Part shown: positions 63,484 through 64,000 of the stretch, piece after piece | How the letters are laid out: each line of letters opens with the position of its first letter | Position numbering within the stretch: the first letter of the stretch is position 1 | NCBI RefSeq assembly: GCF_022788655.1 | Contig: NZ_CP084952.1 | Coordinates: 249,827-313,826 of the forward strand | Source of the DNA: Sulfitobacter indolifex | Lineage (GTDB): Bacteria; Pseudomonadota; Alphaproteobacteria; Rhodobacterales; Rhodobacteraceae | Reading direction: 5' to 3' | DNA length: 64,000 bases | Position numbers and translations under genes: made by a program | Notes under the pieces: model-generated | Databases searched by the model: none | Seen by the model: only the letters and a program-made list of their open reading frames with translations | Told to the model about the DNA's origin: nothing

Positions 63484-63515
63484 GTGTCCGGTGAAACGGG
63501 GGCTGGTCCATCTCC

Positions 63516-64000
63516 CGGCACGGCTTCAATCAGGCAGATAGATTCGGACAGAATCGATCCTGGTAACGCCTTTTATCGACTTCGGCGCTTTAACTGTCTC
63601 TGAATCCCACTTTGAGGCAGACCACAGGCTCTCCTCCAAGAACTGTTTCGGGAAAATTTATGCTTTGATCGGCGCTACAGCCAAACGTATGCCCTATGGC
63701 GCAGGTCACCGAACTCAAGCAAAAATGAAGCACCTGTGGGTAAGTCAGCACAGATCTTTTATCCGTTAATTCAAAGCACTTGCAGGCGTTCTTAGTTCAT
63801 TGCATCAACTTCCTGTACTCAAGCTCCTTGTTTATGGTTTCGGATTTTCAAGCTCCAAATCCGTAATTCTTCTTGAGATTCAGGTCTCCCCGGGGCATAG
63901 CTTGTAACAAGATAAACACAAAACGACCGCAAAAGCTGTTTCTTGAACCCTAAACACTCGAGAAACGCCAATTGAAGGTCGAGGTTACGGGCAGACAAGA
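63516..64000. other. Gene-free end of the window
   Basis: No gene, RNA or repeat could be supported here. It may be older IS debris or the upstream region of a gene outside the window. Confidence 0.4.

Larger units (their letters stand above)
62348..63510 (+). mobile_element. Defective IS3-family element flanked by a 5-bp target duplication
   Basis: The left end TGAACTGGCCCCCATTTC and the right end (complement of 63493-63510, TGGACCAGCCCCCGTTTC) are imperfect inverted repeats. TCTCC occurs directly on both sides at 62343-62347 and 63511-63515. The element is 1163 bp, short for the family because orfB has a large internal deletion. It inserted just beyond the IS5 remnant. Confidence 0.82.

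Noticed and set aside
1..64000. CRISPR arrays, rRNA or tRNA genes, plasmid replication genes
   Set aside because: No regularly spaced repeats, RNA gene signatures or Rep/Par proteins were seen on either strand.

Overview
The window looks like a marine alphaproteobacterium of the Rhodobacterales (Roseobacter type). This rests on gene content and protein style: TRAP transport beside an IlvD/Edd dehydratase, a xyl operon with a sugar ABC importer, a MarR-type EPS regulator beside an exopolysaccharide locus, and IS families common in that group. This is inference, because no rRNA, replication or species-marker gene is present. No tRNA, rRNA, CRISPR array, plasmid replication or partition gene was seen.

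Layout. (1) 1-6.9 kb: a minus-strand catabolic operon (TRAP transporter dctP-dctQ-dctM, IlvD/Edd dehydratase, NAD-dependent hydroxyacid dehydrogenase cut by the window edge) with a divergent LysR regulator. (2) 7.4-8.3 kb: a decayed IS5-family element. (3) 8.3-18 kb: a tightly packed eight-gene minus-strand xylose-type operon in the order lacI-type regulator, xylA, TIM-barrel isomerase/epimerase, Gfo/Idh/MocA dehydrogenase, ABC ATPase, permease, binding protein, xylB. Tandem near-palindromic operators lie before the first gene, and a strong hairpin separates the binding protein from xylB. (4) 18.2-21.7 kb: a membrane-anchored coiled-coil protein and a periplasmic gamma-glutamyltransferase. (5) 21.9-28.8 kb: a mobile and decayed zone with a GDP-L-fucose synthase remnant, a ccdAB toxin-antitoxin pair, two phage-like small genes, a VanZ-like protein, an XRE regulator divergent from a tyrosine recombinase, and a broken IS3-type element abutted by an intact IS3-family insertion sequence. 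(6) 28.9-58.9 kb: a large exopolysaccharide/capsule locus. (7) 59-63.5 kb: an IS66 fragment, two small genes for exported proteins, an IS5 remnant and a defective IS3-family element with target duplications.

How the EPS genes fit together. GalU, GalE, two nucleotide-sugar dehydrogenases (Ugd and TviB/WbpA type), a UDP-glucuronate-4-epimerase type enzyme and WecB (UDP-GlcNAc 2-epimerase) would supply UDP-Glc, UDP-Gal, UDP-GlcA, UDP-GalA, UDP-GlcNAcA and UDP-ManNAc. A WecA-type transferase would start the repeat unit on the lipid carrier and four GT4-type glycosyltransferases would extend it. Candidate modifiers are a CapK-like adenylate-forming enzyme, a glutaminase-less asparagine-synthase-like protein and a heparinase II/III-like protein. 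Wzx flips the unit, Wzy polymerises it, and a Wza-like lipoprotein with a Wzc-like BY-kinase exports and controls chain length. A MarR-type EPS regulator and a NusG-family RfaH-like factor sit among these genes. GGTAGC motifs resembling the core of the enterobacterial ops element lie upstream of all three EPS transcription starts, which suggests specialised antitermination of a minus-strand transcription unit over 20 kb long. The central part (about 30.5-48.3 kb) is visibly richer in A+T than the galE-galU-wza end and contains pseudogenes, as expected of an exchanged serotype-like module between conserved flanks.
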